Positions 34,207-43,603 are shown, numbered from the stretch's first letter. The stretch is 64,000 nucleotides of DNA from an uncultured Bacteroidales bacterium (GCA_947175635.1 CAMWNM010000006.1:1-64000), one strand, 5' to 3'. Notes: generated by a model not told the origin, from the letters alone. Made by a program: numbers and translations.

Positions 34207-34749
34207 TTATGGCTGAAGATAGGCCCCGAAAGCCTGCCAGAGCACGATGCCTGCCGTAACCGAAATATTGAACGAATGTTTGGTACCGAACTGCGGGATT
34301 TCCACCGCGCCGTGGCAGGCATCCACCACTTCCTGACGAACACCTTCCACTTCGTTGCCGAAAACGAAAGCTGTTTTCCGGCCTGCCTCCGGCTTGAACG
34401 TCTGCAAGGGGATACTGCCATGCACCTGTTCCACGGCATAAACTTCATAGCCTTCTGCCTTGAGTCTTTCCACAACAAGACAGGTGTCCTGACAGTATTC
34501 CCAATCCACGCTCAACGTGGCGCCGAGCGCGGCTTTTTCTATTTCGCGGTGCGGCGGAACGGCAGTGATGCCGCACAAGAACAGCTTCTCCAACCGAAAA
34601 GCGTCGCAGGTACGGAAACATGCGCCTATATTGTGCATGCTCCGTACATTGTCGAGTACAACGCAGAAAGGAAATTTCTCGGATTCCTTGAACCGGTCAA
34701 CGCTCATGCGCCCCAGTTCCTGCATGGTCTTAAGCTTATGTTCCGTCAT
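34207..34749 (-). CDS. TrmH/SpoU family RNA 2'-O-methyltransferase
   Basis: 180 residues, a minimal SPOUT methyltransferase. Motif 1 is LDNVRSMHNIGACFRTCDAF, motif 2 VFGNEVEGV, motif 3 IPQFGTKHSFNISVTAGI, which together form the trefoil-knot SAM site and catalytic Arg. There is no extra RNA-binding domain, so it is like TrmL/TrmH short forms that act on tRNA, but the target cannot be fixed from the sequence. Short gaps (6 and 14 bases) place it in the lpxK-pnp-trmH-PPDK-like run. Confidence 0.93.
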   Translation of the reverse strand: MTEHKLKTMQELGRMSVDRFKESEKFPFCVVLDNVRSMHNIGACFRTCDAFRLEKLFLCGITAVPPHREIEKAALGATLSVDWEYCQDTCLVVERLKAEGYEVYAVEQVHGSIPLQTFKPEAGRKTAFVFGNEVEGVRQEVVDACHGAVEIPQFGTKHSFNISVTAGIVLWQAFGAYLQP

Positions 34750-34755
34750 AACGGA

Positions 34756-35577
34756 TCAGAGCGTTTCCAGAATTTCCTTCACCAAGCCCACCAATACGGG
34801 CACGGTTTTCTCTACCGCCGCCAATACTTCCTCGTGGCTAACCTCAAGCGTTATCTCCCCGCCGCCGAGGTCGGAAATCACCGACAGACCCATCACCTTC
34901 ATCCCCAGATAATTGGCCACAATGGTCTCGGGCACGGTGCTCATGCCCACCGCATCGCCGCCTATGATGCGGAAATAACGGTATTCGGAAGGGGTTTCAA
35001 AGGTGGGTCCCGTTGTACCTACGTAAACACCTTGCTGAACCTGTATTCCCAAACGGGCGGCAGTGGCAAGGCCGTGTTTGAGCAAATCCTTGTCGTAGGC
35101 ATTGTGCATGCTCGGAAAACGTTCGCCGAAACGTTCGTCGTTGGGGCCCAACAACGGATTGGGCAGAAGGTTGATCTGGTCGTTGATGAACATGATGTCG
35201 CCCACCTTGAAACCGGGATTCATGCCGCCGGCTGCATTTGAAACCAACATGGTCCTGACCCCGAGGGCTTTCATCACGAATACGGGAAAAGTTACCTCGC
35301 TCATCGCATAGCCTTCGTAAAAATGGAAACGACCCTGCATCACCACCACTTTCTTGCCGCTCTTCAGACGGGCAAAGAGAAGCTGCCCTTTGTGTCCGGC
35401 CACCGTGGAAACGGGGAAATGCGGAATATCCTTATACGAAACGGTTTTCTCGATATCGAGTTCGTTTACCAGATTACCCAGACCCGAGCCGAGGATGACG
35501 CCGATTTCCGGGCCGTAGTTGCCGGTGGCCTGATTGATATAGGCCGCCGTTTCCTGAATTTTTTCAAACATATCCAT
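34756..35577 (-). CDS. purine nucleoside phosphorylase (trimeric type)
   Basis: 273 residues from the ATG at 35577, 13 bases after the lpxK stop; upstream in-frame codons overlap lpxK and are rejected. PNP family motifs: VILGSGLGNLV (phosphate site), AGHKGQL, QGRFHFYEGY, VSNAAGGMNPGF, GPTFETPSEYR and GMSTVPE (Met of the base site). It cleaves inosine, guanosine and deoxy forms to base plus (deoxy)ribose-1-phosphate for purine salvage. The second ATG (35571) is an equal start candidate. Confidence 0.95.
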   Translation of the reverse strand: MDMFEKIQETAAYINQATGNYGPEIGVILGSGLGNLVNELDIEKTVSYKDIPHFPVSTVAGHKGQLLFARLKSGKKVVVMQGRFHFYEGYAMSEVTFPVFVMKALGVRTMLVSNAAGGMNPGFKVGDIMFINDQINLLPNPLLGPNDERFGERFPSMHNAYDKDLLKHGLATAARLGIQVQQGVYVGTTGPTFETPSEYRYFRIIGGDAVGMSTVPETIVANYLGMKVMGLSVISDLGGGEITLEVSHEEVLAAVEKTVPVLVGLVKEILETL

Positions 35578-35590
35578 CTTGATTGCTTTT

Positions 35591-36658
35591 TTATTTTCGT
35601 TGAACATAGGTTCGGATGCGCCGATCGAAATCCGCCTCCCCGCCGAAAAGGAATTCGGTACGGACAGGCAATACGTAAACCGGAATACCGGCAAGCATAT
35701 CCAGGTGGGGATGACCGGCAAGCCGCGCGGAATCCTTCTCTGTGGTGATCAGGCAAGCGCTGCCTGCGCAAGCGCGGACAAGACGGCGGAAGTCTTCCTT
35801 ATCATAGGCATGGTGATCGCCGAAGCGAAAATGTTTCCGGATCACGACGCCTTTCCCGCGCAAGTATTCCTCCATCGGTGCGGGACGGGCGATACCGGTA
35901 AAAAGCACCGCTTCGGCCTTTTCCGGAAAAGGAGGCGCCATGCCGACAGGCTTTATTTCATCGTAACCGATACAGCTGAAATACACCGCCTGTCCCGGCA
36001 ACGGTCTGCACTTTTTCAAGAAAGCGTCTCTCTGGTTTTCCGACAGAGAGGGCGGACATTTTGTCACCACAATGATATGGGCGCGGCCACTGCCTTTCCG
36101 GCTCTCACGCAAAGATCCCAAAGGGAGCGGACAATCCTGGAAATAAGGTTTCCGATATTCGGTAAGCAGGATATTGAGTCCGGCTCGTACAGGGCGATAC
36201 TGATAGGCATCGTCCAAGATTACAACACCGCAACCGGGCGCAAGGGCCTTGAGTTCCTCGATACCCTGACGGCGGTCAACCGCCAGATAAAGCGAAAAAC
36301 CTTGCCGCAGAGAGCCGAACTTCTGCAGGTACTGCATCGGTTCGTCGCCGGTCTGCATGGCCGTCATGCTTTCTTCCGCCAGCAGGTTGCTCCTGGTTTT
36401 ACGGCCATAACCGCGGCTCACCACACCCACATGACAGGTATCGGAAAGCAGACGTACGAGATATTCGGTCATCGGCGTTTTGCCGCTTCCGCCGGCACAG
36501 AGGTTGCCCACGCAAATCACCGGAAAAGGGTATTCCCGTTCCGACAGGAACCCGCCATCGTACAAACGATTGCGCAAAGCGGCCGCAAACGCGTAAAAAG
36601 GCGTGAAAGGAGCCGCTAGAAAGCGAAAAAGTCGGACATGGTTCTCTATGAACGGCAT
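35591..36658 (-). CDS. lpxK: tetraacyldisaccharide 4'-kinase
   Basis: 355 residues. LpxK phosphorylates the lipid A disaccharide at the 4' position on the inner face of the inner membrane. A short hydrophobic N-terminal segment is followed by the P-loop VGNLCAGGSGKTPMTEYL (about residues 50-65), GVVSRGYGR and ILDDAYQYRPV, all in family order. It is transcribed from a consensus promoter divergent from the next gene and leads a long minus-strand run. Confidence 0.95.
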   Translation of the reverse strand: MPFIENHVRLFRFLAAPFTPFYAFAAALRNRLYDGGFLSEREYPFPVICVGNLCAGGSGKTPMTEYLVRLLSDTCHVGVVSRGYGRKTRSNLLAEESMTAMQTGDEPMQYLQKFGSLRQGFSLYLAVDRRQGIEELKALAPGCGVVILDDAYQYRPVRAGLNILLTEYRKPYFQDCPLPLGSLRESRKGSGRAHIIVVTKCPPSLSENQRDAFLKKCRPLPGQAVYFSCIGYDEIKPVGMAPPFPEKAEAVLFTGIARPAPMEEYLRGKGVVIRKHFRFGDHHAYDKEDFRRLVRACAGSACLITTEKDSARLAGHPHLDMLAGIPVYVLPVRTEFLFGGEADFDRRIRTYVQRK

Positions 36659-36682
36659 CGGGGCTTACTAAAAATCCAAAAG

Positions 36683-36714
36683 CGAAGTTACATAAAATCG
36701 AACGCCTCTACAAA
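36683..36714 (-). promoter_or_regulatory. lpxK promoter (divergent pair)
   Basis: On the minus strand TTTG (36714-36711), 20 bases, then TAACTTCG (36690-36683), near-consensus. It is 24 bases before the lpxK start. Confidence 0.78.
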
Positions 36715-36745
36715 GAACGGGCGTGTTCCCTCTTTATCGGAATTG

Positions 36746-36775
36746 TTGCAAAACGTCGGGAAAAATGTAACTTCG
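36746..36775 (+). promoter_or_regulatory. promoter of the TPR-like gene (divergent pair)
   Basis: TTG (36746-36748), 19 bases, then TAACTTCG (36768-36775), the same -7 box as lpxK on the other strand. The next ATG is 10 bases away, so the mRNA leader would be only a few bases. Confidence 0.72.
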
Positions 36776-36785
36776 CATTCTGATT

Positions 36786-37568
36786 ATGAGCAAAAAATTT
36801 TCTTTATATCCCGCCGCGCCCCTCAACGAGGACACGCTTTTGGAATACAAGGAAGCCTTGAGCCGCTATCCGTATTGCCAATACGCCCGGCTTATGTTCC
36901 TGCTCAACCTCCGGCAAACCGACGACGGGGAAAGCTATCGCCTTGCCCTGCCGGCCACAGCCATCAACCTGCCCGACCGCATACGGCTCAAAGAACAGGT
37001 GGAGGGTCTCCGCACTCCCGCTAAAATCCAAAGGGAATCCGCCCCGGCGCCCGATTGGCGGAACAACGCCCTGCCCCGGCGGAAAACCGAAAGCTTTTCT
37101 CCGTGGAGTCAGGCATTGCCCCGTACCGGTTCCGTCCGTCCTGAAAAAACCCCGCACAGGAATCCGCAGCCTGCACCTCAACCCGCCGAACGGCCTGCTT
37201 TCAGACCGGTTGTGGACAGTGCCGCTCCCCGTACCGTAAATGTGGATACGGTGCGCACCCTGCTCAACAAACGCGCCAGGGAACAGGCGGAGGCCAATTC
37301 GATTATAGACCGTTTTCTCAACGGTGGCGAACACCACATCAAAGTGGACGAACGTTTCGATTACACCGCTTTCGATCCCGACACGGGACACAGCACGCGG
37401 GAAGACTTCACGCTGGGCAGCGAAACCCTTGCCGAGATGTATCTGCGCAACAACGCCCCCCAAAAGGCAATTGCGGTTTATGAAAACCTTTGCTTGAAAT
37501 TTCCCGAAAAAAGTCGTTACTTTGCCAACCTTATACGTAAGGTTAAAAAGGATTATTCCATCAAATAA
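36786..37568 (+). CDS. conserved Bacteroidota protein with C-terminal TPR-like motif, upstream of secG
   Basis: 260 residues; no enzyme motif recognised. The N-terminal 60 residues are helical (ALSRYPYCQYARLMFLLNL). A Pro/Arg-rich, low-complexity linker occupies about residues 85-145. The C-terminal part has a helix pair like a single TPR (LAEMYLRNNAPQKAIAVYENLCLKFPEKSRYF). No signal peptide or membrane segment, so probably cytoplasmic. It lies 12 bases upstream of secG and is probably co-transcribed with it. Function unknown; the context allows a link to protein export but does not show one. Confidence 0.8.
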   Translation: MSKKFSLYPAAPLNEDTLLEYKEALSRYPYCQYARLMFLLNLRQTDDGESYRLALPATAINLPDRIRLKEQVEGLRTPAKIQRESAPAPDWRNNALPRRKTESFSPWSQALPRTGSVRPEKTPHRNPQPAPQPAERPAFRPVVDSAAPRTVNVDTVRTLLNKRAREQAEANSIIDRFLNGGEHHIKVDERFDYTAFDPDTGHSTREDFTLGSETLAEMYLRNNAPQKAIAVYENLCLKFPEKSRYFANLIRKVKKDYSIK

Positions 37569-37580
37569 CAATAACTTAAA

Positions 37581-37937
37581 ATGGGCTTTTACATTTTTAT
37601 CTCGGTCTTGATCATTGTTGTCTGCGTTTTGTTGGGACTTATTGTCCTGATTCAAAACCCCAAGGGGGGCGGACTTTCTTCCACTTTCGGCGGTCAGGGC
37701 AATCAAATCATGGGCGTCCGCAAAACGGCCGACTTTCTGGAAAAAGGCACTTGGATACTTTCCATCGTGTTGCTTTTCCTCAGCCTCATCGCCGCTTATT
37801 CCATTCCCAAACATCAGGACAACGGCGGCGCTCCCCAAACGGAACTTACCGTAGATCAATCTTCGGTATTGCCTACCCAGCTGCCCGCGGCGCAACCTGT
37901 CGCCACCGGCAACGAACAGCTCCCCGTTGAAGAATAA
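37581..37937 (+). CDS. secG: preprotein translocase subunit SecG
   Basis: 118 residues. Two transmembrane helices (about 3-22 and 56-74) separated by the Gly-rich cytosolic loop IQNPKGGGLSSTFGGQG, the SecG hallmark. The C-terminal tail of about 40 residues is longer than in E. coli and Pro/Gln-rich, as usual in Bacteroidota. It helps SecYEG/SecA translocation in the inner membrane. Confidence 0.95.
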   Translation: MGFYIFISVLIIVVCVLLGLIVLIQNPKGGGLSSTFGGQGNQIMGVRKTADFLEKGTWILSIVLLFLSLIAAYSIPKHQDNGGAPQTELTVDQSSVLPTQLPAAQPVATGNEQLPVEE

Positions 37938-37984
37938 CAATCAACATAGAAGCGGATTGCGTTCTTTCCGTTTTTCTTTATCGA

Positions 37985-38032
37985 AAAGACCTTGCCTTGC
38001 GTAAAAGATACGGAAAGCAGGGTCTTTTTTTT
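37985..38032 (+). terminator. intrinsic terminator after secG
   Basis: Stem AAAGACCTTGC (37985-37995) with GCAGGGTCTTT (38017-38027), 11 pairs including one G-T, followed by eight T. Confidence 0.88.
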
Positions 38033-38060
38033 GTAAACATCTATTAAAAACCAAATAGAC

Positions 38061-39263
38061 ATGGCAGTATTATCAAAACGCGTGCTGGAAATGGTTCCCT
38101 CCGCCACTCTGGGCATGAGCAAACGCAGCCGCACGATGCAGGAACAAGGTATCGACGTTATCAACCTCAGCGTCGGAGAACCCGATTTCGACACCCCCCA
38201 AGTAATCAAAGAAGCCGGTATCGAGGCTATCAACAACAACTTTACCCACTATCCTCCCGTACCCGGTTTTCTGGATCTGAGAAAAGCCGTCTGCACCAAA
38301 CTGTTGCGCGACAACGGGCTGTCTTATTCGCCCGACCAGATTGTGGTAGGCAACGGCGGCAAACACGCTATCATGAACGTATTGATGGCGATGGTGGATC
38401 CCGGCGACGAAGTGGTGATTCCCGCTCCCTGCTGGGTTTCCTATCCCGAAATGGTGAAGTTTACCGAAGGGGTGCCCGTTTTGGTTACCGCCGGTATCGA
38501 AGACAACTTCAAGATCACCCCCGCCAAACTTGAAGCGGCCATCACGCCCAAAACCAAACTGGTGATCTTCAACAGCCCGAGCAACCCTACCGGTATGGTT
38601 TACAACCGCGAAGAACTGAAAGCCATTGCCGGTGTCCTGGCCAAATATCCGCACGTTCACATCCTTTCGGATGAGATTTACGAACTCATCACCTTTGAAG
38701 GCAAATTTGAAAGCCTCTCCCAATTTGAAGAAATCCGCAACCGGATTATCATCGTCAACGGAGTTTCCAAAGGTTTTGCCATGACCGGCTGGCGTATCGG
38801 TTATATCGCCGCGCCTACCGAAATCGCGGCCGCCTGCAACAAAATCCAAGGCCAGATGACTTCGGCGGCGTCCTCCATCGCCCAAAAGGCTTCGGTGGCG
38901 GCGCTCCTGCAGGATCCGCAGAAATCCGAAGAACTCAAAGGCATGGTGGCCACTTTCCGCAAACGTCGCGACATGATGCTGGAACTTCTGCGCGAAATTC
39001 CGGGCCTGAAAGTGAATGTGCCCACGGGCGCCTTCTATATCTTCCCCAACATCAAACAATTGATTGGAAAGAAATTCAACGGAAAGGAAATCACCTGCGG
39101 CGACGATCTGGCCAACTTCCTTCTGGATGAAGCCCATGTGGCCTTGGTCGGCGGCGACTCGTTCGGCGATCCCGAGAGCATCCGTATCTCCTACGCCACA
39201 AGCGAAGACAAGCTTCGTGAAAGCGCCAGACGCATCAAGGAGGCGGTGGCCAAACTGCAATAA
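38061..39263 (+). CDS. PLP-dependent class I aminotransferase (aspartate aminotransferase-like)
   Basis: 400 residues, fold type I aminotransferase of the Igamma/Ib AspC-like group. INLSVGEPDFDTP near the N-terminus, NSPSNPTGMVY (PLP/substrate Asn), LSDEIYELI (PLP-binding Asp and Tyr) and the Schiff-base Lys237 in NGVSKGFAMTGWRIGY. The C-terminal Arg for the substrate carboxylate is in ESIRISYA. The likely reaction is aspartate plus 2-oxoglutarate to oxaloacetate plus glutamate, but related enzymes act on aromatic or branched substrates. Single-gene unit between two terminators. Confidence 0.93.
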   Translation: MAVLSKRVLEMVPSATLGMSKRSRTMQEQGIDVINLSVGEPDFDTPQVIKEAGIEAINNNFTHYPPVPGFLDLRKAVCTKLLRDNGLSYSPDQIVVGNGGKHAIMNVLMAMVDPGDEVVIPAPCWVSYPEMVKFTEGVPVLVTAGIEDNFKITPAKLEAAITPKTKLVIFNSPSNPTGMVYNREELKAIAGVLAKYPHVHILSDEIYELITFEGKFESLSQFEEIRNRIIIVNGVSKGFAMTGWRIGYIAAPTEIAAACNKIQGQMTSAASSIAQKASVAALLQDPQKSEELKGMVATFRKRRDMMLELLREIPGLKVNVPTGAFYIFPNIKQLIGKKFNGKEITCGDDLANFLLDEAHVALVGGDSFGDPESIRISYATSEDKLRESARRIKEAVAKLQ

Positions 39264-39292
39264 CTTCCTGTTTTGGGAAAATCCCTGAAAGC

Positions 39293-39352
39293 AAATCCTG
39301 CCTGGATCCGAAAAGCCGAATGCCGGTTGCCGGAATCAGGCAGGATTTTTTT
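39293..39352 (+). terminator. intrinsic terminator after the aminotransferase
   Basis: Outer stem AAATCCTGCCTG (39293-39304) with its perfect complement (39337-39348) followed by T; the 32-base loop can fold further (CCGG pairs). Confidence 0.88.
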
Positions 39353-39390
39353 AAAAACGGTTTCTATATCGAAACCCGGAGGCTGAAATT

Positions 39391-40599
39391 ATGAGAAACA
39401 CTTCTTTCTTTAGGAAAATCGGATTGCTGGGATATATCGTTATCGCAATGATACTCGGCGTTCTGGCCGGTTGGTACCTGCCCGATTGGGGCGCACGCAT
39501 TTTCATCACCTTCAACGCCGTGTTCAGTCAGTTTTTAGGTTTCATCATCCCGCTGTTGATTCTGGGATTGGTGGCGCCCGCCATCATCGAAATCGGAAAC
39601 GGTGCAGGAAAGATGCTGCTCTTCACCGTAGCCCTGGCCTATGCGGCCACGCTCCTGTCGGGTCTTTTAGCCTACTTTACCGGCGATACCCTCTTTCCTG
39701 AACTCATCGGCAGGAACGAATACGTAACCGCCGTAGAAGAAGCCGCCTCGCCGACCCCTTTCTTCACCCTTGAAATCACACCGGTAATGACAGTTACATC
39801 GGCTCTTGTGCTGGCTTTCGTACTGGGGCTGTGCGTAACCCATCTCAAGACCACAGCCCTGCGCAATGTGCTGCTCGATTTCCGCGAGGTAATCGTCCGC
39901 GTGATAAAATCGGTTATCGTGCCGCTCCTTCCGCTTTATATATTCGGCATATTCACCGATATGGCCCACAGCGGCAAGGTTATCGCCATCATGTCCACCT
40001 TCATCAAGGTGATCGGGGTGATATTCGTGCTGCATGTGCTTTTGCTGGTGGTGCTCTACATCATCGGAGGTCTGGCGGACAGAAAAAATCCTTTCAAATG
40101 CCTGCAGACCATGTTGCCCGCCTATCTGACAGCTTTGGGAACAGCCTCTTCGGCAGCCACGATTCCGGTAACGCTCAAGCAAGTGAAGAAAATGGGCGTC
40201 TCACCGGCCGTGGCGGATTTCACCGTGCCGCTCTGCGCCACCATCCATCTGTCCGGAAGCACACTCAAGATTGTATCTTGCGCCCTGGCCCTGATGATAT
40301 TGCAAGGACACGCCTACAATTTTCCCATGTTCATGGGCTTTATCGCCATGCTGGGAATCACGATGATTGCCGCTCCGGGCGTACCGGGCGGAGCGGTCAT
40401 GGCGGCCCTGGGGCTTTTCTCTTCCATGCTGGGATTCACACAAGAAGACAACGCGCTGATGATTGCCCTCTATATCGTGATGGACAGCTTCGGAACCGCC
40501 TGCAACGTTACGGGCGACGGGGCAATCTCACTCATCGTGAACCGCGTTTTCGGCCATAAAGAAACAAAGTACCGGAAACCTGCGGCCCTTCACCGATGA
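39391..40599 (+). CDS. dicarboxylate/amino acid:cation symporter (DAACS family)
   Basis: 402 residues, the GltP/SstT/GltPh fold. Eight membrane helices with re-entrant loops: HP1 serine-rich tip GTASSAATIPVT and the second-half motif DSFGTACNVTGDGA, which replaces the NMDGT-type signature elsewhere. GGAVMAALGLFSSMLG is the HP2 region. It probably imports glutamate, aspartate, serine/threonine or C4-dicarboxylates with Na+ or H+. A GGAGG sequence precedes the start. The exact substrate is open. Confidence 0.93.
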   Translation: MRNTSFFRKIGLLGYIVIAMILGVLAGWYLPDWGARIFITFNAVFSQFLGFIIPLLILGLVAPAIIEIGNGAGKMLLFTVALAYAATLLSGLLAYFTGDTLFPELIGRNEYVTAVEEAASPTPFFTLEITPVMTVTSALVLAFVLGLCVTHLKTTALRNVLLDFREVIVRVIKSVIVPLLPLYIFGIFTDMAHSGKVIAIMSTFIKVIGVIFVLHVLLLVVLYIIGGLADRKNPFKCLQTMLPAYLTALGTASSAATIPVTLKQVKKMGVSPAVADFTVPLCATIHLSGSTLKIVSCALALMILQGHAYNFPMFMGFIAMLGITMIAAPGVPGGAVMAALGLFSSMLGFTQEDNALMIALYIVMDSFGTACNVTGDGAISLIVNRVFGHKETKYRKPAALHR

Positions 40600-40632
40600 A
40601 GAAAGGCGGAAAAACTGAAGTCCGGCAGCCTT

Positions 40633-41271
40633 CTATAGCGGGCTTGCGCTTGCAAGAATCAACGAAGCTTCGGGGCCGGTGTTGAACAGCAGGTCAAGCA
40701 CACTCACATGCCCCAAGGGTACGGCCGACAGAAAGGTTTGCAGATAAGTATCGAAACGGTATAGGGGCGGTGTCTTGGGCGTGAAATCAAGGGGGGGCAC
40801 GTAACCACCGCCTTCCGGTAAACGCTGTGCTTCCAACCGATCCGACGCCAGAAGCCGCCTTACCGGCAATTTCAGTTTGGCGATAAAAAAATCGGTAAGC
40901 GCATTGTTCAGTTCCGGCAAAGTCTGCCGGGAACAATGTAAAACCGCCTCCAGTTCATCGCGGTAATAGAGAAAGAAAGGCGATTTGTTGTAGGCCGTGC
41001 AGATACTGCGCCAATGGTGCCGTTGCCATTTCTTCCGATTGTCTATCTCCACTTCCTCCACCGGAGTGTGGTTGCCCTTTGTCTTGATGCAGGGTACCGA
41101 CAGCATCTGCACCCCCTGGGAGGTAACGATCAACGTACGGTTGCGGAAAGTCTGCTTGCGGTAGGTTTCGGCTGTATCCACCTCAAATGTTTCTTCCTTC
41201 AACAAGGAGGCAAAATAGTCGAGCGGCGGCATATAGGCCGTGCAAAGCCGTAACGGCGGATGTTGTTCCAT
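40633..41271 (-). CDS. WbqC-like family protein
   Basis: 212 residues from the ATG at 41271. A TTG at 41277 that overlaps the upstream stop is also possible. The sequence fits the WbqC-like family: an N-terminal AYMPPLDYF in the place of QPxFFPwxGYF, RKQTFRNRTLI, and the strong NRKKWQRHHWRSICTAYNKSPFF segment (here in pieces: NRKKWQRHHW, TAYNKSPFF). Members occur in polysaccharide loci and across Bacteroidota, and their activity is unclear. It is placed directly after the FG-GAP secreted protein. Confidence 0.88.
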   Translation of the reverse strand: MEQHPPLRLCTAYMPPLDYFASLLKEETFEVDTAETYRKQTFRNRTLIVTSQGVQMLSVPCIKTKGNHTPVEEVEIDNRKKWQRHHWRSICTAYNKSPFFLYYRDELEAVLHCSRQTLPELNNALTDFFIAKLKLPVRRLLASDRLEAQRLPEGGGYVPPLDFTPKTPPLYRFDTYLQTFLSAVPLGHVSVLDLLFNTGPEASLILASASPL

Positions 41272-41273
41272 CT

Positions 41274-43559
41274 TCAATATTTAATCACTTTCAGGCTGCC
41301 GCCGCCCGTTTTCCCCTCGTACCGCCACAGATACACGCCCGTCGGCAAGCCGCTTATATCCACATAGTGCCTGCCCGCGGAATGCGAAAAGCGGCGGAGT
41401 GTCCGTCCGCGGACATCACACAAAAAGGCCGTTGTCTCAAAATCCGTCTCCACATAGAATCCCGCACCGGTAGGATTGGGATAAAGGCGGCAAGAAGACA
41501 GGCCGGGTACCGGTTGGACGGCGAGGGGCTTTTCCGGGGCCGCCTCCAAAAACCTGCCGTCGAAATACTGCAAGCCCCCGCATTGGTTGCCGGCAATCAA
41601 TTCGGGATACCCGTCTCCGTTGAAATCGAACAGCAAGGGAGAAGCGTGAATGCCTACCCGTATGGTTTCCGTGGCCTCTCCATTCTTTACGGCCGCACGC
41701 CCCAGATAGCGGAAACCGCCGTTTAAATTGCCTTCTATGCTGTCGTAAAGATACACTTCCCCGCTTTCACTTCCGCATGCCAGATAAATCCGCCCGTCGC
41801 CCCCCTTCCAAAAACATGGCCGGGAATAGCCGAAATTCGAGAAATCAGGGTCTATCACATCCACCCCGCCCAAACTATCGGTTTTCAAAACAAAGGCCGG
41901 GAAAACGCCCCGTTCGTCTCCGGCTTCCATTCCCGTGTTTTCAAAATAACACAGGCTGCCCTTGGTGAGGCGATGAGGAAACGCCCCCCACACGTGCTGC
42001 CGTTCACCTATAATCAAATCGGTTCGGCCATCGCCGTTCAGATCGAAAAGTACCGGGGCCGAAAAGCCGCTCGAAGACACATTCAGAAAGGCCGAATCCA
42101 ACAGCGCGGCCACCATTCCACCGCTTTCAAGGCGAAAAAGCCACAACCGCCCGTCTTCCATTCCCAACACCATTTCATCGCGCCCGTCGCCGTCCAAATC
42201 GGCAAACGCCGGATGCAAGGCACATAAACCGAAAGCCGACAGACCTAAATAATCATCGGTCTTCCATTCAAAAACAGGCGCTGTCTCCGTGCCGATATTC
42301 TCAAAAAGGCTTAGAGAAGCCCGCATACGGGTTTTCCAGCTTCCCCCTTGGAAAAAGGCATCCGCCCGGATGCCGTAATTCCCCACCACCAGATCCGTTT
42401 TGCCGTCGTGATTGTAATCGTAGGCCACCGGCACCGCACCCGTACCGAAATCCAACATATCCCGTTGCAGAAAATCCTTTTCCCGCAACTTGCCGTAAAC
42501 GGCCCCGCCCCCTGTGTCGGCATAGCGCCACATGCTTTGAATCCCCTCGGCATTGAAAGGGTCGGTCTCGAAAGGCGAAAGAATATACGAAAGCGTATCG
42601 CGGTAAACCACCGGCGACAAAACGGGGAAATTATACAGCCGCACCGGCTCGGTAATCGGGAAAACGGTATCATAACTTGTTATACGCGCCTTTTGCGGCG
42701 TGCCGCCGTTACGAAGATAAAACAAGCCGGGATAACCCACATCGCCCAGCACAAGGTCATAGAGCCGGGTTTGCGGATTATGTACGGCAAACATCGTGGA
42801 ACCCGCGTGCTTGGCGGCTTTCTCCGGCATTTCGCCCAAAACGGGATTACGGGTACTGCAACTGTCCAGAATCACCTGGTTCGATTCCTCGTTTTCCACA
42901 AAGCACCCCCAGCTCCAATCGTCCAATTTCAAACAGAAAGTATCGCTGCGGCCGAGTTCTTCCTGCGCAAAATTGCGGTAATAAAGCAAAAAATCGCCCG
43001 AAGAGGGTACCCAGAAATTCAACACATCCAGATCCCCGTCGCCGTCAATGTCGGCTATCACGGGATAATCGGTGTCCGTGCAGTAAACCGGCGTGGCGTT
43101 GCCGAACATCAGGGCAGGAAGCCCCTTGTCGGCCAGAACAAAGCAAAGGTGATAGACGCCGGCATCCCAGAAAGATTCGTTTCGGTAAACGGCTATACCC
43201 GAAATACCGTTGAAAGTAAAGAGGTCTTTGCGGCCGTCGCCGTTATAATCGCATGCCTGCACCCAGGAACGCAGAGGCGGCAAGGCGGAAAGCCCCGTCG
43301 GAAGCGGCTCCCAATCGGCGGAAAAGCATGTAACGCGGTCTCCTGTACGGTCAAAGGCTATATAATCGTCGCGGCCGTCGCCATCTAAATCAACGGCGGC
43401 GAAATGGCAGGCGTTCAGACCGCCCGTCCATGGAAAGGGCAACCAACGGCCGTCTTTTTTCACGGCCGGCGGCGTGCTTTCTTTCTCAAAAAGCAATCCT
43501 TGGGAATAAAGGCGGCCCAACAGAAAAAACAAAAGGAGGACAATTCCTCCTTTCCTCAT
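41274..43559 (-). CDS. T9SS-secreted FG-GAP/VCBS repeat protein
   Basis: 761 residues from the ATG at 43559 (43577 is an alternative). Longer starts run into the tRNA terminator and are rejected. Signal peptide GGIVLLLFFLLGRLYSQ. At least seven calcium-binding FG-GAP blades of the form D-x-(D/N)-x-D-G-x-x-(D/E), for example DLDGDGRDDY, DYNGDGRKDL, DIDGDGDLDV, DLNGDGRTDL and DFNGDGYPEL, predict one or two beta-propellers. The T9SS sorting domain is at the end (RLYPNPTGAGF to GSLKVIKY). Probably surface-exposed or secreted; adhesion or substrate binding is a guess. Confidence 0.88.
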   Translation of the reverse strand: MRKGGIVLLLFFLLGRLYSQGLLFEKESTPPAVKKDGRWLPFPWTGGLNACHFAAVDLDGDGRDDYIAFDRTGDRVTCFSADWEPLPTGLSALPPLRSWVQACDYNGDGRKDLFTFNGISGIAVYRNESFWDAGVYHLCFVLADKGLPALMFGNATPVYCTDTDYPVIADIDGDGDLDVLNFWVPSSGDFLLYYRNFAQEELGRSDTFCLKLDDWSWGCFVENEESNQVILDSCSTRNPVLGEMPEKAAKHAGSTMFAVHNPQTRLYDLVLGDVGYPGLFYLRNGGTPQKARITSYDTVFPITEPVRLYNFPVLSPVVYRDTLSYILSPFETDPFNAEGIQSMWRYADTGGGAVYGKLREKDFLQRDMLDFGTGAVPVAYDYNHDGKTDLVVGNYGIRADAFFQGGSWKTRMRASLSLFENIGTETAPVFEWKTDDYLGLSAFGLCALHPAFADLDGDGRDEMVLGMEDGRLWLFRLESGGMVAALLDSAFLNVSSSGFSAPVLFDLNGDGRTDLIIGERQHVWGAFPHRLTKGSLCYFENTGMEAGDERGVFPAFVLKTDSLGGVDVIDPDFSNFGYSRPCFWKGGDGRIYLACGSESGEVYLYDSIEGNLNGGFRYLGRAAVKNGEATETIRVGIHASPLLFDFNGDGYPELIAGNQCGGLQYFDGRFLEAAPEKPLAVQPVPGLSSCRLYPNPTGAGFYVETDFETTAFLCDVRGRTLRRFSHSAGRHYVDISGLPTGVYLWRYEGKTGGGSLKVIKY

Positions 43560-43603
43560 GTGGATTCGATTCCTCATCCGTTTCCGTGCTTGTTCTCCCA
43601 TAC

